Assembly: GCA_015499995.1 (NCBI GenBank)
Contig: JADNRV010000069.1
Coordinates: 1-64,000, forward strand
Length of the DNA stretch: 64,000 nt
Source: Flammula alnicola
Taxonomy: Eukaryota; Basidiomycota; Agaricomycetes; Agaricales; Strophariaceae
Reading direction: 5' to 3'
Shown here: positions 44,849 through 58,086 of the stretch, piece after piece
How the letters are laid out: every line of letters begins with the position of its first letter
How positions within the stretch are numbered: position 1 is the first letter of the stretch
Program-made: the position numbers and the translations under genes
Notes under the pieces: model-generated
Database searches by the model: none
What the model was told of the DNA's origin: nothing
Seen by the model: the letters and a program-made list of their open reading frames with translations, nothing else

Positions 44849-45885
44849 TAAATGTAACCCTAGGGCTAGGTTTATTTGGTGCCCGAGGGATAGCCGAAGC
44901 CCAAAGTTGCCAGCCTCTCTATCGAGAGGAGAACCCGTTCACTTATTTATTTGGCTATTGCTTTATCAACACAGCCACCCTCCCTCATATTTCACATCAA
45001 CTCCCCCTCACATAAGTCGTCCTCGAGATACGAGAGGTGGTTTTAGGAGCCTGCCATTTTTCTGTTTTTCTGGACGTCCGCTGGATGTCTGCAGTGCAGA
45101 TGTCCAATGGACAGCCAGGGCACACCCTTACCTCATTTTGTTCCGAATAACCACAGTTGTCGGCTGCCCCTGCCGTACAGACATCACTAGACATGTTCTT
45201 CGGCTGCCGGGATGGAAACATCAAACCGGCATCAAAGCGGCTCTCTTGTGGCTGTTCGGCTGACCATCAGTCGGCTCCTTTCAGTTTGTTGTCGGATTTA
45301 TGTCACACGCAAACGGTGGTGTAATCTACGGGCAGAGTGCACTCTAGTGCACTGCCACACCGTCACGAAAGAAACCGCCATGTGATCGGAATCAGCGGAT
45401 TTTTTGTCACTGTGGTCAAAGCTTGGAGGGTGTGTTACAACTTGTGTCCCGACAGAGTTTCCGTCGACAATTCCATATTCTGCTCATTCTTCCCATATTT
45501 TCTCCGTGTCCAGCCCGATTCTGCTGTCGCGGACAGTGAAACAATGTGCAACCTTCGCACACGATCAATTTACGCGACTTTACGTGTGGAGGCAAATAAC
45601 TCCGAGCCGGTACGTAACTGCTCCTACCTTACGAGTCACTGCTGAAGAACACGATTCCGAAGCTAATACTCAAATCTTCGTAGTCGCGACTGCTATCTAG
45701 TGTAAGATATCAACAGATCGTCCACAAAGAGTTACACTATTAGGAAACTCGAGGATGTCGGGGAGGAAGGAATCCTCCATATAGCCGCCGTCCACGAGAT
45801 CCTGACCCGAAATGAGCTCAGGGGTAGGCTTGGCAGTTTAGCGAGACCTGAGGCGAATTAAGTAGCTCGAGGTCATCTCTCTCCG

Positions 45886-48137
<2,252 letters not shown>

Positions 48138-48952
48138 TCTCCATGCGGCTAGATTCCAAACGGCAGAGATATACAGTACGTCTCTTCTCGGCATCATGAT
48201 ACCTTCACCAGTTTAAACTTCCTTGTCTTACGGGTCGCTATACCCATGGCCGTCTCACAAATATTAATTATTCTCAACAAGAAAGAGGGTCGTGAATAAA
48301 TTTCGTCAGGTTTTTATACGTTCCATTGGGGGACATCTATCGGGCAGCGAATGTCAAATGTTATTGTATCTGGTATTATCATCAAGATGCGCTAACCAAG
48401 GAGCAGAAGGGTTCCAAGCCGGATACCTGTCTTGCATCTGCCGTTCCCTCATCATCGCGGTCACTTTTGATAAATGGCACGTACTTGGTACTGATCAGCT
48501 GACGGCTAATTGGACGTTGACGAGCGTTGAAACGTTGACGGCTTAGAGAATGAAAGTCTTGGCGGAAAGGCCCTGCTGGAGCAAGCTCCCCAATTAACCA
48601 CAGTACACTGCAAAAAAGACAAAGAGACAATCATCGAAAGGTGTTCGCAACTGGTGGCAACCAGCTCAGCGGGGAGATGCACTACATGATTAAGAAGTTC
48701 GAGGGAACGATACTATGGATTGGTCTAATGTACTTCAAGCACTAATGAAATAGATATACGGCCGTCGCTGCGTGCCTGTGTAAGTAATACAAGCATACTC
48801 CCGAGGTTCCTCGAGAAGGTGCGGCTAAAGTCCAATATGGGCCTTTTTCGTCGATATGTCGTCTTCGCTTTGAGCGCCGTCGCTATGTATCCCAGAAATC
48901 TATATATTATAAAGAAAAAAATGAGCCGCAAGTACGGATGCCAGAAGAGCAT
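48138..48952. other. intergenic, no gene recognised
   Basis: Lies between two convergent genes. Only short frames. Confidence 0.4.
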
Positions 48953-50971
48953 TCACCGTACCGAATTACCTTCGGAGTGATGCTGACCTTCCTTCGTTGT
49001 GGATGTTTCCACCCGTATTGAGATGTTTTGCATCTTCAAGTTGTTGCCCGGCACAGTGCCGTGCGGGCTGACGACAGTGGGAGGGAGAGTGCTCATCAAC
49101 ACGTTGTTGCTGGAGTCGAAATTGCTCGAGAACGACTTTCGCGCATTCAGTGTTGCCAAGAAAGAGTTCGTATAGACTGGATATCAAAATCAGTATCGAA
49201 AAGCAATCCTACGAGTTCAGAGAAACGCACAACGACCGATGCAGAAGTAAAAAGAAGCATAGAGCAGACTATGCGGAGAGGCGACAAGCTGATGAAAGGA
49301 TAAGTATCAATACCAACATGAAGGTGCATTTCGGACTTACACAAATCAACGATGCAATTGCGCAACATCTACAAAACCAAACGTAAGCTGTGGTACGAGG
49401 GATGACGGCGGTACAGAAAGCATACGATGTAAGCCTAAAACAAAGAAAATGAGCGACTTAATCGGGAGAATTAACGGACATACTTACACTCCAGTGTTGA
49501 CGACGAAGATGATCTTTCACCGAAATAAGTTTTGTGAAAAAATGGCGCAGGTATGATCGACAAACCAGTTTATTGATAACCGAGTCCGATCTGCAGCAGC
49601 TTATAAGTATCCAGGCAATACAAGCAAAGCAAAAGATCGGCACTCACTTCTTGAATCCAGTTCGAGAGTGGTGAAGCATGAGACAAAGACTGCCTGCGAT
49701 CGCGACGTCCACGCTAGTCGAAAGCGCGTTGATAGTGATAGTAAGCGGCTAGAAACAGTCTTCATTTAACTGATCGGACGCTCTCTGAGACAATTACACT
49801 CACGGTGATTGTTAGAAGTTGCTTGAATGTATCAAATCGCATTCTAGATGATGCCGGGTTAGACAGGGCTCCATTCGAAGGCAGGTCGACGCGACTCACG
49901 CCATGATAACCCAAGCTTATTCCCATCCAAGTTGAGCCCAGTGGCAAACATGCCGATGCTATGACTGCTCACCTGTACCACATCCTGTAGATATATTAGC
50001 CTTCAATGCATCAGATGGACTCGGTGGACTAAAACATACCGGCAGTTGCGAGGATGAAGAAAAGGATCGACCCAGAGAGGAGATAATTCCGCCGGCTCAC
50101 TACATCATTCTCAGCACTGGTATCTGGCTTTCATCACAGCTCACTCACATCGGAAAACCCGGAAAGTGTAAAATCTAATATCGCCAATGAGAAATTGAGA
50201 TAAAAGCCAACAACTAAAGGGCTTACGTTTGAACTATTCCGCCGGTGACACCCTGGATAGGTCGGATTAATATGCCTCAGACGAAGATGGACGGTGACTT
50301 ACAGTGAAAAGGGCCTCCATCTAGTTGCAAATTAAGACAGTCAGCTTGATCCACTTTTAGAGCAATAACGTGATACCGACAACTACTGTCCTAGAATGAT
50401 AATCAGTAATATTTCTTTCCTTTCTGGATGATGAACACTTACCATGTTATGTACCGTAGACCCTCCGGATCACTGCTGAGATAAATAAAATGAAAAAGGC
50501 TGATCCCACAATAGTGGCTTACTGATAATGTGAAACGACATAATGATAGACTGCGACAATTTCAGGATGAATGCAACTCGACGCTTGAAGTACAACCCAC
50601 CGGCATGAGAGATCATCGCAAGATGTATAGCATCAAACAACACCGTCGTTATCACCTACAATAATATGAGTGCGAGAAACGATACGGAAGACTGGGCACT
50701 CACCATAGCTTTAAGATACCACACATCCTTCTTGTAGTCTGTATGCAATGTCAAGCGACCAGGAAGGCTTTTCCAGACTGGAATTGTGCTTACTTGTCCA
50801 ATACATAAACGTCTGCAGCAGAGTAATTCCATAAAGCATCGCGCTCACAATGACCCCGATCATCATAGCACCCATTCTATTGAGGTTCAATATCATTTAC
50901 AGCGCAGAAGCCTGGTAAACGTACGAGTTATCGAGCGCATATTGCGGATCCAGAGTCGCCGAATTGTTCAT
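48953..50971 (-). CDS. multi-pass membrane protein of the fungal DUF6534 type
   Basis: Many small exons (some under 30 bp) separated by ~50-bp introns. The start is MNNSATLDPQYALDNS, followed by the first membrane helix RMGAMMIGVIVSAMLYGITLLQ. Then come YKKDVWYLKAM, VITTVLFDAIHLAMISHA, VSHYCGISLFHFIYL, GGIVQTFYTFRVFR, LLSGSILFFILATA and ALSTSVDVAIAGSLCLML, and near the end RTGFKK, SDSVINKL, IIFVVNTG and the family-typical ATLNARKSF. About seven helices are predicted. The C-terminal tail is hydrophilic. Function is unknown; these proteins are greatly expanded in mushrooms. Exon boundaries in the last third are approximate. Confidence 0.78.
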
Positions 50972-51929
50972 TTTTGGGACTGAGAATCGAAGGCAGGAAT
51001 AATTCGACACCACAAGAGCCAGAAAACGAGCGAGCAAGGGTGGAAAAGAGAGTCCAGGAAGGAGTGTCGTATAAATTTGCAAAGCTGAGTGGTGTGAGGA
51101 AAGAAACAAGCCAACTTAACCCCGGTAGCTCCCTACGACGAAAAGGTGAAGAGAGACGACAACCGAACGAACATCAAGAAGCAACAGACCGTGACAAACC
51201 TGGAATGTATACACCCTTCTGTAGCTAAAAGAAAGAGACTATGTCTTTTCTGGATTTGTCGTTCCTGTATCGCGATTACATTGATGCCTTAGCAGAGCAC
51301 CACAAGCACACGGAAACAGTCGATATCCGAAAATCCCAGATCGTGCTAAATGGAGGTAAATCTACGGCGTAGCCTCAGAAAAAAATCAGAAGTTATGTTT
51401 CGGGGTTTATAAGCTGGTATAACTTACTATAAGAAGCTTGACCGACATAAGTAACATCGATAATTATTGAGCCAGTCGCATCGAGAAGCCTCGCCTAGCT
51501 TCCCACAATTCACGTGATTGATACAAATTCAGGGGGGAGTTTAGTATTTACACCATCCCGACGGCAAAATATATCCTCTCATTCATAGTAGTTCATAATA
51601 TACTTATCGACAGAGAATAAGTATTCAAGCTGTATTCAAGAATCGGACTTCACATGGATTACCTGACGGCTATGAACAGGCAAAAGTCCTTATCAGGAGG
51701 TCATTGCTCAGTGGCAGCCGTTGACCCAAGCAACAACAAGGGGCCGGAAAATGAGATCATCTGCATCCCCCTGCATCACTTGCGAAACTTTTGACCATTG
51801 GAAAATTCCAGGGTCCTACTAATGATGGTCGTCAGCGTCCCGGGATAAATATTGAAACGCTCCAATGTTCTCATAATAACGTATCACGCACTTTTCGACT
51901 GTGTCAACTTTCATACTCTTCAAAACCTA
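50972..51929. other. intergenic, no gene recognised
   Basis: Probably holds the promoter of the DUF6534-type gene. No coding pattern is seen. Confidence 0.4.
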
Positions 51930-53207
51930 CACGCCCATTTGTGAGAGATCGCCACAGCTGATCCAGTGATGGATACTTTCCGGATATGGCTAGACATATC
52001 TCCGAACATCCTTGGGATGTCTGGGGGATATCAAATTAACCTGTCCCATCATATTACTGGCACAGGTATATCCTTGGGGTGGCCGCACAAGATGTCCTGA
52101 GGATATTCTCCTTGAGATATGCCCGACTGCAGCTCGGGATGGATTCTGGATATTATTTTGGATATCCTGGGTTGCATTTCCTACTGCTCAATTATTGATT
52201 CTTAGGGGACATTTTTTAGTGTTTAAACGCGACTTTATTCATTCGAGATGTATGTACCGCTGTACATACACAACTTACAAAACTAATAGATAACCTTGTA
52301 CTCAAATGTCGACTTGTGAAACAGGTCCCAGAGAAAAAAGAAGGGGTAATGCCGCCTAATGCGGAGACGTAGGAAGTCAACATACCATTGCCCCATGTCT
52401 CAATCACAACCTTTAAGCATCCCTCACATCCGACGAGACCTGAAAAATGGAGACAACACCTAGAAGGAAAATCTGCAAAGAAAGGTGTGGTTAGCTGGGG
52501 TAGCAAATTATACTAATAAGTAACTAACCTATGGTGGAGCCGTAGAGCTTGCGTGCATTACATGCCACGTATTCGAGGGGTGAAAAAGAAGGGGCCCAGA
52601 AAGCGAACAAAACTGTAGGAGAACGGGATGCAATTAGCAGAGCAAATAGGAATTGGTTAGGATCGACTCACCATTGTAGAGGCTGCGCTCGATTACGTGG
52701 TCCATAATCGAGCCAGGGAACAGCGAGAGAGCATGGGCAGTCAACTCACTTAAATGGACAGTGGAGGAAGTCAGAAAGACTGAGAAATATTGTAGAAAAG
52801 AACTTACTGTTTCGTGTTATTCAATCAGCGGAGGTGCTAAGGAAAAGTTACGAATGACAAAGTGGGGGTGGTGGGTGGGGAAGGAAGCGAAGTGAGGGGA
52901 GGAAGCGAAGTGAGGGGAGGCGAAGACGAATTCACCTTTCTCGAAGTTAAACCATAAGCACACGGTCACGTTTCATTTAGGGCAAGCCTTGAGAACTTAA
53001 TGAACTTTGACATTTGCGATTTTGATGGGAAATTTGGGCTGGGTGGAGGATATTCAGGTTAGGATATCCTCCGGAGAAGCTCAGGATATCAGGGTTATAT
53101 TTCTGTCTGAACATATCCTGGGAGAATATTTTCTATGTATCCTGGTTTGATATCCGACGCCTATTCGGACGCGGATATCCGTGTGACATCAGACTCAAAT
53201 GGGCGTG
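51930..53207. mobile_element. TA-flanked non-coding element with CACGCCCATTTG termini
   Basis: 1278 bp. CACGCCCATTTG at the left and CAAATGGGCGTG at the right are bounded by TA (51928-51929, 53208-53209). Both ends are rich in palindromic GGATATCC-like motifs (51975-52170, 53050-53185). A purine-rich tract (52860-52920) lies inside. No transposase is visible. The plan matches the 42940-45321 element. Confidence 0.6.
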
Positions 53208-53599
53208 TAGTATTCCAAGCTTCCAATCGGCGGGGCTTCTGTGAATGAGAGTGGAGACTGGGGAGACAGAATAGGGCATAAAAGGGCACCGTGTACCGCG
53301 AGCTAGAATGATTAATAATGCGATGACCTTTTGTGCGTTGCAAAGAGGAGGATTTTGCTGATGGGAAAGAAACACATTTGAAATTTTACCTCCGGTCCAT
53401 CTGTAAGCTCCTACAGTACATCGAAAATTTCGCGGCTGGAGGAGTAGGGTGGAGTCCGGTTCACTGCCCGGAGCCTGTAACTGCCATAAACTCTCGTAAA
53501 CCACAACTCATGTAAGAGTAGGTGAGCACAAGAAGGTGGGGATGAATCTTACATAATAAAGACAATCTGTATATATATCACGCGGATCAAAACGGAATC

Positions 53600-53935
53600 A
53601 AATTAAATTTCTTATTTTTAAAAAATAACCCGTCGGACCGCGACCTACACTCTTTGATGGTCTATCCTCCCATATAGTATTGCTCACCAGCCGCAAACAT
53701 ACAATTCCAACAATAGGACTCGGAGTCGAGGAGAGTCGAGGCTGAGCGCTGAGGCCTGAGGCCTGAGGATCCGAAAACATCTCCTGATAACCAATAAGCA
53801 GGTGTGTGAATAGCGGACCCACAACGCCGTCCGACACCGCGACTGTATACTGCTCATTGCGTTCGACTGGGAAATAATCGAGTTGAAACTCTGGCGCACC
53901 GCGTTCGATGACTGAAACAGGCTGTGGATGAGGAG
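53600..53935 (-). other. possible coding fragment of unknown family
   Basis: One minus-strand frame is open from a splice-acceptor-like 'cacag' near 53927 through PVSVIERGAPEFQLDYF, NEQYTVAVSDGVVGPLF and THLLIGYQEMF to a stop near 53598. I do not recognise it. The later half (SDPQASGLSAQP) is repetitive and may be non-coding. Confidence 0.22.
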
Positions 53936-54321
53936 ACCTGCTTTATTCAAGTTTAAATCCTGATGATAAAATATATATACAGACTGAGACGATCCTGGAA
54001 TTATCCCCCGATATATCGAAGTTCACTTGAGGAATGCTGAATGGAGCAAGCGGGGTAAACCATTCTCATGGGGTCTCCGACATTACGCTGCCGTCCTGAA
54101 CGCATATGTACCTGGAATCCAAAATTCTATGCAATCTCTATGACGGGCTAGCGCTCTAATTTATTCGATCAGAAATCCGGGCGCCATGCGGTATCATTGA
54201 ATTCATGGCGGCCGAACTGAGGATGCAAATAACAACTACTCTCCCATCGAGCACCTTCTCCGTCCTCAACAACCTTGGATGCTAGAGATTGGACTCATTC
54301 CTCTCGAGCACCACTGCAATC

Positions 54322-56328
54322 ATGACACTCCTTGACATCGTCGCGGTGGGCATTGGCATTTCCCTTGTCTGGGGCGTTATCCAGTCGCGGAAGCCTTCTA
54401 GCCATTACCTGCCTCCAGGCCCAAAGGGCCTTCCGGTTATTGGGGTGTGTACAGTCCATTGACTTTAACGATTGAGCGTCTTGCTTATGAATGTTCATTA
54501 GAATCTCCTCAACGTGCCTCAGAACTACGAATGGATTACCTTCGCAGAATGGGGTCGGAAGTGGGGTGAGTATTCACGCGTTGCCCGTCGGAAACCGTTG
54601 CACACGACTCATATTTTCTCTCAGGTGGAATATTGTCTGTCTCGATTTTAGGAAGACCTATGATTATCGTCAACTCTGCACAAATCATGGACGAGCTCGA
54701 CAAGAAGGGAGCTATCTACTCCGATCGACCTGTGCTCGAGATGGGTGGTAGGCTCGTCGGTTACGACCAAACTCTTGTCCTGATTCACTACGGTGCACGC
54801 TTCCGTACATACCGGAAGCATTTCTCTCGTTACCTCGGATCCCCGAAACCTATCCAAGACCTATACCCGCTGGTGGAACGCGAGAGCCGCAAGTTCTTGA
54901 AGCACACTTTGGCAACCCCTGATGACGTTCTGGCACATCTTCGAAAGTACGTCTTCCCAATTCTGTGCTCCTTTGGAGATCTGACCGATTTTTATTTAGG
55001 TTGGCTGGCGGTATTATTCTCCGATTAACATACGGGATTGAGGTGCAGGAGCCCGAGGACCCATTCATCGACTTGATTGAGCACGCCAACAATAATTTCA
55101 ACGCTGCTACCGTCCCAGGCGCATTTCCCGTCGACTTCTTCCCCGGCTTAAAGCAGCTCCCAGAATGGCTACCGGGCATGGGATTTATTAAGACGGCTGC
55201 GGAGTGGGCAAAGGACACTGCTAGGATGGTGGAAGTTCCATACAACTTCACGAAACAGCAAATGGTGCGACCTTCATCTTCGCTTACTGCTATCTGGGCT
55301 AATTAGTTTGTAGGCTGCTGGTACAGCCCTTCCTTCTTTCGTGTCAACTAGTCTTGAGGATGAGAGTTCACTGTCGGCTGAAGATATTAGGGATTTGAAG
55401 TTCACTGCTAGCTCTATGTACGGAGGTGAGATTTACGCAGCTCTTAGACGATACTCCAATTGCTTATACCGAATTCTACAGGCGGAGCAGATACTACCGT
55501 TTCAGCTGAATATGCCTTCTTCCTTGCTATGGTTCTTTTCCCTGGTAAGCATTCAACCAGAATTATAAGTCGGCAAAGTCTAACGCATCTCCTAGACGTC
55601 CAGAAGAAAGCTCAAGCCGAAATCGATTCCGTCGTTGGAAATGGAAGGCTTCCGGGCTTTATCGATCTGCCTCATTTGCCATACGTTAATGCAGTGGTGA
55701 AGGAGGTCCTACGATGGAATAGTGTCGCCCCAACAGGTAGACTCATACGATTTCCTCACTTGATCTCCCTAACTCCTCGATTGATTAGGTGTGCCTCATA
55801 CCGCCATCGAGGATGGATATATCAGCGGTTACTTTATCCCTAAAGGATCCATCATTCTTGCCAATCTATGGTGAGTGGCGACCCATTCCAGAACGTTTTC
55901 TCTCTCTTACCCGTTATTGACTTTAGGAACATGCTCCACGACCCCGAGACATATCCTGAACCATTTGTTTTCAACCCAGAGCGCCATATTGCCACCCCCG
56001 AGAAGGAAGCCCAACAAGATCCCAGGAAAGTTTGCTTCGGATATGGTCGCCGTATCTGCCCCGGGATGTACCTCGCGGAGGCTTCGTTGTTCTCCGCCGT
56101 TGCAATGTCGCTCGCTGTCTTCGACATCGAAAAAGCGGTTGAAAATGGTGTGCCCATCACTCCCGTTCATGAGAACACCTCGGGAATCATCAGGTACGTT
56201 CTTCGCTTTTGATCTGAGAGTTGTATCTCACTATCTCTTTGTCTCTTAGTTATCCTAAGCCATTTAAATGTGTTATCAAGCCCCGCTCGGAGAAAGCGGT
56301 CGCCCTGATCGCTGAGGAAATTCTCTAA
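54322..56328 (+). CDS. cytochrome P450 monooxygenase
   Basis: Heme-thiolate oxygenase anchored in the ER by an N-terminal helix ([19 protein letters not shown]), followed by the Pro-rich hinge [12 protein letters not shown]. The oxygen-binding I-helix reads GADTTVSA, the K-helix ExxR is EVLRW, the PERF-like motif is FNPERH, and the heme loop [15 protein letters not shown] provides the axial Cys. About ten exons are joined by short GT-AG introns, with TAA at 56326-56328. The length is normal for the family (about 510 residues) and no lesion was seen. It most resembles the CYP group including fungal secondary-metabolite oxidases; the substrate is unknown. An ALDH pair lies downstream on the other strand. 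Confidence 0.95.
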
Positions 56329-56982
56329 ATTCCTGCATTACCTTACGTAGTTATACACCTTCACTCTTCACACTCCTTAGGATATCTTAGTGACTGTCTC
56401 TAAATCGGATTTACGTACTATTTTGTACCCTCTCGTTTACCTTCCCGTTCCAATTTTAACCAAATATGCATAGTCTTTAATTTAATTCGCAAGAGGTCAA
56501 GGATCCTCAGATCGTCTAACAGTGAGTAGCACATGGAACTGGGACGGAAACGGAGTCCGACCTGAGATCTCAGAATCCGTATGCATGGAGACTTGGCGTC
56601 CGCCTGACCTTGCAACGTCCGGTTCTTCTCTGATCCATCCTCCTTTATTGGGAATGTAGGCGTAGATCACTCCGAAGGCGTATTGAGTAGCATGAATGTA
56701 AAAGGTATAGATGCTAAAGCAAAAGGAAGAAGCTCAATGATATCGTCTATTTCGGTCAATATGTACCTGGGATAAAGCGTGATCAAAGGTCCAGGACTCC
56801 TGAATGATGAGATTGAGTCGATAACCGAATCAAAGTCGGTAAGAGCAACATCAGAAATCTGTGGAAAGGTTGTGTTTAGCGTTGATACATATTGCAACGT
56901 TGTAGTCATGCCAGACTCCGAGGTTCACCCACTCACGTTAATACAATGCTGTATGAGTTACATACCCCAGATTTCGACGCTA

Positions 56983-57742
56983 TCACCAAACAGCCCCACC
57001 GGGAGGGCTTCCGGGTACCGTAGGGCTTGGAATGTTCTGGGGCAGTACGTTACTACGAGGCACGGCCCCCGTCTCTACCTCTTTCCTCCACTCAATCTTT
57101 TCCACCCTGACTTCCCCTTCAATGAGTTGATAAACGTATGTGACGACGACGGACCCTTGAATATCCATCAACGCGAAAGACGGTATCGGGTCTCTGTTGA
57201 AATGTTGAAATCGGATTAGCATGACGTGCTACATCGAAACGTTTACGCACCCGTTGAAGGCCCCGGTCCATGCACCGGTTGCTGTGCCCGGATTTACGAA
57301 GAACTTATTGTCGTATTCAATGGCCTGGAACCTGCACGCGCAAAGGGTTAATTAATGACTAGAATGAGATGACAAAAGAAATCACATACACATGTGTATG
57401 TCCAGATATCAAAACGTCCACGTCCATCTGCCTCGCGAGCGAACTCAGAGAGTCGAGGTCGCCAGTTGGTATGGACTGATGCCCGTGAATGACACCAATT
57501 TTGATTGGATTATGCACAACCGTTATTGAAAGTGGAAATGTGGACTCGTCATAGTCGCCCTTGACTATGTGGACATCAGGAGAGATGGTTCGTAAGTATT
57601 CGTACGTTTCCTTGTCGCAGACGTTTCCAGTGCACAGTATCTGCTGGATCTTTCCAGGAACAAGGAGCTTCTTGAACTTGGCAGGTAGGTCATGTATGCG
57701 GTGTGGAATGTGAAGGTCCCCAATGACAAGAACAAGGACCAT
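56983..57742 (-). CDS. VPS29: VPS29, retromer subunit (metallophosphoesterase fold)
   Basis: The start ATG (57740-57742) gives [15 protein letters not shown], the invariant VPS29 N-terminus. [31 protein letters not shown] and ISGHTHVFQA follow, and a second exon reads [12 protein letters not shown]. Two introns (about 57340-57391 and 57196-57252) are used. VPS29 scaffolds the retromer coat that returns cargo from endosomes to the Golgi, and its fold resembles a phosphoesterase. The last ~20 residues ([18 protein letters not shown]) are not typical and may be intron read-through with a missed terminal exon. Confidence 0.93.
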
Positions 57743-58086
57743 GGTGGACACGACGTAAAGGGCACTGTCGGCGACAGCGTTGACCTGAACGATGAGGCAG
57801 TTGTTTGTCATTGTTGCCTATGTAATAACATTCAATCTTATCTTATCTACAAAGCAGCGGCTGCATCGACACCTATGATTCACGAAGTTATCTGATTGTG
57901 GACAGTCAATCCACAGTTTTTGAGCCTAAACAACGACCTCGGGATCGAGTCTCGCTCAAGCCTTACTAGCCTTACTTCCGACCGCTAGAGATCTATCTGC
58001 ACAGTTAAGTCTCTCGGTATAGAAATTATATTATATTATAAAGGCTCTGGGTCTGAAAAGTTATTCGGACACCGTGACTTAACGAT

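Larger units (their letters stand above)
43784..45052. mobile_element. MULE-like foldback element with >200-bp terminal inverted repeats and 9-bp TSD
   Basis: Arms 43786-43989 and 44849-45052 are near-perfect inverse copies over 204 bp. Similarity resumes beyond two MITE insertions (GGTGGCGAGGYCACCTGA on the inner side), so the true arms are about 235 bp. It is flanked by the 9-bp duplication GCCATTTTT (43775-43783, 45053-45061), the size typical of Mutator-like transposition. The interior has no transposase. Confidence 0.85.
42940..45321. mobile_element. TA-flanked non-coding element with CACCACCG termini, split by a MULE-like insertion
   Basis: CACCACCGC at the left and CGGTGGTG at the right are bounded by TA (42938-42939, 45322-45323). 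Subterminal regions repeat GGATGTC/GACATCC motifs many times in both orientations (42955-43110, 45070-45290). A purine-rich tract lies at 43310-43410. Without the MULE it is about 1.1 kb. It resembles the 51930-53207 element in plan. Confidence 0.55.
42764..45359. mobile_element. possible solo LTR, interrupted by the TA element
   Basis: Begins TGGAGCAGTCCAATC, the same 15 bases as the gypsy LTR start. If the 42940-45321 element is removed it would end TGCCACA, similar to the LTR end ATCACA. Flanks are CTGT (42760-42763) and CCGT (45360-45363), one C/T change from a duplication. The interior is only loosely similar to the intact LTR, so it would be another family member. Confidence 0.4.

Noticed and set aside
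56667..56909. 80-codon minus-strand frame after VPS29
   Set aside because: No recognisable domain and no clean splice to VPS29; could be UTR.
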